Shown here: in pieces, positions 6,360 through 9,522 of the stretch
How positions within the stretch are numbered: position 1 is the stretch's first letter
Layout of the letters: each line of letters starts with the position of its first letter
NCBI GenBank assembly: GCA_002368805.1
Contig: DFFH01000161.1
Coordinates: forward strand, 1,519-11,040
Length of the DNA: 9,522 nt
From: Mageeibacillus sp. UBA3781
Lineage (GTDB): Bacteria; Bacillota; Clostridia; Saccharofermentanales; Saccharofermentanaceae
Direction: 5' to 3'
Program-made: the position numbers and the translations under genes
Notes under the pieces: generated by a model
What the model saw: the letters and a program-made list of their open reading frames with translations, nothing else
Told to the model about the DNA's origin: nothing
Database searches by the model: none

Positions 6360-6830
6360 TTATTCTTCCTCTGCCGGACGGATCTGCCGGAGCGACTGGC
6401 GGTTATCGATCTTGTAGTAGTAAGAAGAGATCTTATCGAGCGCATCTTCCACACTTACTTCGATATCGAAGACCGAGATGGCTTTCTTCTCAAACTGTTT
6501 CTGCGCCTGAAATCCGATCTTCTTGCAGACAACGGCTCTACAGTCTTCGATCAGGGCGACCTTACCGAGCACTTCGGTTCCGTCGCCGCATCCGTGGCCA
6601 TTCCCGCCACAACCGGAGCCATTGCCGCAGGACCCGCCGTTCCCGCAAGAAGATGATTCGGCAGCATTGACAGATGCTTTTGCCGAAGGATCGGAAGGCG
6701 CTACTTGACGGATCTCCAGAAACTGCAGGTCCTGTCCATCGACACGGTAAATATAGAAATGGTCTGTCTCGCCGAATTTCAGGTCAACATTGATTCCGTT
6801 GGATGAACCAAAAGCGATATTATATGCCAT
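6360..6830 (-). CDS. NifX/NafY-like cofactor-binding protein with Cys/Gly-rich insert
   Basis: This 156-residue protein matches the dinitrogenase iron-molybdenum cofactor domain (PF02579) of NifX, NafY and the NifB C-terminus. Members bind or carry the iron-sulfur precursor of the nitrogenase cofactor. Landmarks are an N-terminal strand (YNIAFGSSNG), LKFGETDHFYIYRV, and the later half IEDCRAVVCKKIGFQAQKQ with ISVFDIEV. Between the halves lies a low-complexity Cys/Gly/Asn insert with Cys62, Cys68, Cys74 and Cys81, at intervals of 6, 6 and 7; two more cysteines, Cys97 and Cys102, follow. The insert could bind metal. Of two ATGs, 6830 sits nine bases from AGGAG (6844-6840), while 6836 is only three bases away, so 6830 is preferred. 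Its place between two component-1 pairs suggests it delivers or protects a cofactor for one or both. No radical SAM domain is attached. Confidence 0.85.
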   Translation of the reverse strand: MAYNIAFGSSNGINVDLKFGETDHFYIYRVDGQDLQFLEIRQVAPSDPSAKASVNAAESSSCGNGGSCGNGSGCGGNGHGCGDGTEVLGKVALIEDCRAVVCKKIGFQAQKQFEKKAISVFDIEVSVEDALDKISSYYYKIDNRQSLRQIRPAEEE

Positions 6831-6863
6831 ATCCATGGACTCCTTTTCTCAAGATTTTTAAGA

Positions 6864-6892
6864 ATATACCGGGCGCCCCGCACCCGGCATAT
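6864..6892 (-). other. Strong GC-rich hairpin between K-type subunit 1 and the NifX-like gene
   Basis: The arms ATATACCGGGCGC (6864-6876) and GCACCCGGCATAT (6880-6892) form a 13-pair stem with a three-base loop in the minus-strand RNA. Two of the pairs are G.U wobbles that would be mismatches on the other strand, so it is a minus-strand structure. It is followed by UCUUAAAAAUCUU, not a true U-run. The position, just past the first D+K gene pair, fits an mRNA 3'-end stabiliser or a partial terminator that makes the first pair more abundant than the genes after it. That role is inferred. Confidence 0.55.
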
Positions 6893-6908
6893 CCTCACGC
6901 AATATTTC

Positions 6909-8207
6909 TCAGTTGAATCGGGAAACTGCTATCGTGTAGATATCTTCGATCAGGCGGATGCCGCCTTCGTATCCGGCATAGAAATTGTCGAATACGACCT
7001 TATCCTGTACCGGCCAGGAGATGTTGAGGAAGTTGCCCTTGAGGCTCTCCGTGATCTCCTTTTCGTAGTAGCCGCCGAGAACGAGCGGATAACCGTGATA
7101 GTCGTGGTTCTTGATCTCTTCGTGGATCTTATATCCGTCGGTCTCAAAAGAAACTTCCGCCTCGATGCCGAAGTTGAGTTTTTTGAATTCTTCCGTGATA
7201 CGGTCACGATGGTTCTTCGGAGTATCATCGACAACGAACTGCTTTGCCGGGATCAGTCCGAGGTCATTGACCAGGAACTTCGTCACGGCGAGAGAATACT
7301 GAGCATCCGCAACGACAGTGAACTGCTTGTTGATGACACGGTTCTCGAGGAACAGATCCGCATAGCGGCTGATGAGGTAGTAATAGTAATCCTCATGCTC
7401 CTTGATGACCGCTTCTACCTTCTCTTCCGGAACACCTGCAAACTTACCAACTTCACGCAGGAACTTACTGGTTTCCGTCGCGCCGATCGGAAGATTCGGA
7501 TAGTGAAGATACGGGGTGCCGAACTTCTTTTCCATCTTCTTAACGTTATTTAAGCCGACCCATGGGGAAACGAGAAGATTGAACTCCGCTTCCGGGATCT
7601 TGTTGATATTCCCGATACCGCGCTTATAGCCGAAGATCGTATTCGGAGTAAGACCGAGCTCCGCGATAAGCTTTTCGAGCTGACGGAGATTTCCGAGCCA
7701 GAAAAGATCCTGATACGGTACATCTGCCCAGATATTAATCAGGCCCTTCTGCTTCTTATCGGACTTCTTCAGATACTGGTCAACGATCGCGTCGACTACC
7801 TGCTCGTGGCCCTTATAGTTATTGCCCTTAAAGCCTGCGGTCGGTGCATAGACGACCGGCTTTTCCGCGTCTTCGTATCTGGAAACGACTTCGCCGGAAT
7901 CATCACCGACGATCTCCGGGATACATCCCGTAAGTACGACATAGAGATCTGCGTCGATGACCTTCAGTGCATTACCGATCGTGGAATCCAGCTTCTTTAC
8001 GCCACCGAAAACAACGTCTTTTTCGTTGATACTGGTGCACGGAAAAATATTCGGAGAAAAGTATCCGGAGCTTCCTGTGGATTCCGAAAGTTTCTGCGCG
8101 CAGCCAGGGCCACTGTGAAGGATCGGGAGAGCGCGGTCGATCGCCTGAACGGTCTGCATCGCACCCAGTGCGCATTTATATCTTTGCTTATCTAACAACT
8201 TCGCCAT
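6909..8207 (-). CDS. Nitrogenase-like component 1, K-type subunit 1
   Basis: This 432-residue Oxidored_nitro protein resembles NifK and is a paralogue of the second K-type subunit. The three interface cluster cysteines are Cys12 (YKCALGAM), Cys36 (HSGPGC) and Cys95 (LTGCIPEIVGDD). An extra Cys57 before INEKDVVFGG matches a cysteine found at the same place in NifK (VSCVSDS). Later landmarks are NLPIGATETSKFLREVGKFAGV and the C-terminal YAGYEGGIRLIEDIY. It lacks the NifK N-terminal extension. The start at 8207 has GGAGG about eight bases upstream, and its ATG shares one base with the stop codon of the preceding D/E-type gene (TAATG), so the two are translationally coupled and should form one heteromeric complex. 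It resembles the K-type partners of nitrogenase-like reductases; the substrate is unknown. Confidence 0.92.
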   Translation of the reverse strand: MAKLLDKQRYKCALGAMQTVQAIDRALPILHSGPGCAQKLSESTGSSGYFSPNIFPCTSINEKDVVFGGVKKLDSTIGNALKVIDADLYVVLTGCIPEIVGDDSGEVVSRYEDAEKPVVYAPTAGFKGNNYKGHEQVVDAIVDQYLKKSDKKQKGLINIWADVPYQDLFWLGNLRQLEKLIAELGLTPNTIFGYKRGIGNINKIPEAEFNLLVSPWVGLNNVKKMEKKFGTPYLHYPNLPIGATETSKFLREVGKFAGVPEEKVEAVIKEHEDYYYYLISRYADLFLENRVINKQFTVVADAQYSLAVTKFLVNDLGLIPAKQFVVDDTPKNHRDRITEEFKKLNFGIEAEVSFETDGYKIHEEIKNHDYHGYPLVLGGYYEKEITESLKGNFLNISWPVQDKVVFDNFYAGYEGGIRLIEDIYTIAVSRFN

Positions 8208-9522
8208 TATTTCGTTTCCTCCAGGAACTTATCAACATTCTGCTGGTACCACCAGTCTGTATATGGAAGCCTGGTGCGCTTTGCCAGGTTCTCTTCGAAG
8301 CTTCTGTTATTGATCGCATCGAGGACGGTCTTGGCAAATTCCAGTGTATGCTTATATCCGAAGATCATGTACTCATCGGCAACATAGATCGCAGGAGTAC
8401 CATTCTTGATCGCCCATACGGTGGAACCCGGGTGACGGGAAAGATACATATCCGGCTTGTACTTATGCAGGATGTTCATGACCTCGAAGTTCTGCTGGTC
8501 GGCAACACTTGCTTCAAAGTCGATATCATTATCCAGAAGGTACTTCATGGACGGCGGTACATCGCCGTTTTCATACTTCTTATCGTAGTGCCATGCGAGC
8601 GCCCAGACGACCTTGATGCCGAGTTCATTGAGAACACGGGAAACCTCGAATGTGTAGCCCGGTCCCATACCGAGAACGGCGGTCTTTCCAGATAGCTGCT
8701 TCTTCACTTCTTCGATCTGCGGCAGATAGATCGCACGCTGCTCTTCGATATACTTTTCGATCGGTTCGGATCTTCCCGTTACTTTACCGATCTCACGCAG
8801 CCACGTCTCAAAACCGACGATACCGCACTGGTTAATGGATCTTACGTAAGGAACACCGTACTTTTCTTCCAGTGCATTTCCGAGGTAGTTACCGAGAGTG
8901 CCGCAGATGCAGGTCGTCGCCAGGCTTTCGGAAATGTGGGACAGTTCTTCTACCGTGGAATTGCAGTACAGGAATACCGGATCGAGATCGAAGTTTTTGA
9001 ACATCTCGATGATCTCCGGACGCGCGCTCTCGAAGAAGTTCTTGAAGTTGATCTTATTCGTCTTCACGCCTTCTCTCGGGGGCTGCACGATGGACTGCAG
9101 TACCGCGTGGTCGGAAATATCGAAGCCGGTTGCCCAGATACGGGACTTAAATCCTTCGCAGTGAACGGCCACGATCGGAACTCCAACTTCATCTCGAACC
9201 TCATCCACGATACTGTCGATATCCTCACCGATGATACCTGTTGCACAGGAAGAAGATACGAAGATCGCCTTCGGGGAATATCTCTTATTGACTTCTAGGA
9301 TGACGTTTCTAAGTGCATTTGTGGATCCGAAGATCGTGTCATTCTCGTTCATGTCGGTTCCGACATAGATCGTATCACTGGTAACGCCGCGCTTTTTGGA
9401 CATAACCTTCGACATATAGTAAGCGCCGGCACCTGCCACGGAGCATCCTGCCGGACCGTGGTGGATGAGTGCCACATCACGGATACCGCAGAGCTGGCCG
9501 AGTGCGCAGGAGGAAAGACATG
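8207..9522 (-). CDS. Nitrogenase-like component 1, D/E-type subunit 1, cut by the right edge
   Basis: The reading frame is open to the right edge, so the N-terminus is missing; 437 residues are visible and are numbered here from the first full codon (9520). The GTG at 9475 is not the start, because family sequence continues upstream of it (CALGQLCGIRD). The interface cluster cysteines are Cys5, Cys26 (HHGPAGC) and Cys92 (SSSCATGIIGED). Cys206, eleven residues before EEKYGVPY, lines up with NifD Cys275. The NifD His442 position holds Lys390, with His391 next to it. Trp129 and Phe133 in the HCEGFKS block replace catalytic Gln191 and His195. So it should bind an interface iron-sulfur cluster and perhaps a cofactor at Cys206, but not act as a normal nitrogenase. 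Perhaps 20 to 50 residues are missing, judging by the second copy. Confidence 0.9.
   Translation of the reverse strand, partial: CLSSCALGQLCGIRDVALIHHGPAGCSVAGAGAYYMSKVMSKKRGVTSDTIYVGTDMNENDTIFGSTNALRNVILEVNKRYSPKAIFVSSSCATGIIGEDIDSIVDEVRDEVGVPIVAVHCEGFKSRIWATGFDISDHAVLQSIVQPPREGVKTNKINFKNFFESARPEIIEMFKNFDLDPVFLYCNSTVEELSHISESLATTCICGTLGNYLGNALEEKYGVPYVRSINQCGIVGFETWLREIGKVTGRSEPIEKYIEEQRAIYLPQIEEVKKQLSGKTAVLGMGPGYTFEVSRVLNELGIKVVWALAWHYDKKYENGDVPPSMKYLLDNDIDFEASVADQQNFEVMNILHKYKPDMYLSRHPGSTVWAIKNGTPAIYVADEYMIFGYKHTLEFAKTVLDAINNRSFEENLAKRTRLPYTDWWYQQNVDKFLEETK

Noticed and set aside
8207..9522. Calling the right-hand genes nifD and nifK of a classical nitrogenase
   Set aside because: The cofactor histidine and the catalytic Gln191 and His195 positions are all changed, and the K-type subunits lack the NifK N-terminal extension, so nitrogen fixation is not supported.

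Overview
The window looks like a chromosomal segment from an anaerobic Bacillota, most likely class Clostridia. The reasons are strong AGGAGG-type ribosome binding sites before most genes, tightly packed co-directional genes, roughly balanced GC in coding DNA with AT-rich intergenic DNA, and nitrogenase-like proteins beside a COG2316-type HD protein. The exact family or genus cannot be read from the sequence. Every gene supported here is on the minus strand, so the text below follows transcription from right to left.

Right two thirds (9522 down to 3529): a nitrogenase-like operon. It reads D/E-type subunit (cut by the right edge) - K-type subunit - small NifX/NafY-like protein with a Cys/Gly-rich insert - second D/E-type subunit - second K-type subunit. 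Each D+K pair carries all six cysteines expected for a P-cluster-type iron-sulfur cluster at the subunit interface. Both D/E-type subunits also keep the cysteine that anchors the active-site cofactor in NifD (Cys275 in Azotobacter vinelandii). They lack the other signature residues of nitrogen-fixing NifD: His442 is replaced by Lys or Met, Gln191 by Trp or Cys, and His195 by Phe. This is therefore not a classical nitrogenase. It is a nitrogenase-like reductase locus with two component-1 complexes, or one catalytic and one scaffold complex. The substrate cannot be deduced. No NifH-type reductase or NifB-type radical SAM protein is in the window; if present they are probably upstream, beyond the right edge. 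Strong hairpins separate K-type 1 from the NifX-like gene, the NifX-like gene from the second pair, and the operon from the genes downstream.

Middle (3435 to 666): a second co-directional group with very short spacers, made of a GNAT acetyltransferase, a 4-oxalocrotonate-tautomerase-family protein, an HD-domain hydrolase and cysteinyl-tRNA synthetase (cysS). CysS ends at a hairpin that looks like a terminator. These are general genes with no evident link to the nitrogenase-like proteins.

Left end (577 to 1): a long AT-rich intergenic region holding seven copies or partial copies of a pseudo-palindromic element, consensus TTTCTAYCGRTAGAAA. A good sigma-A-type promoter (TTGACA, 17 bases, TATAGT), a leader of about 90 bases, and the first 34 codons of an unidentified Cys-containing gene follow, and that gene runs off the left edge.
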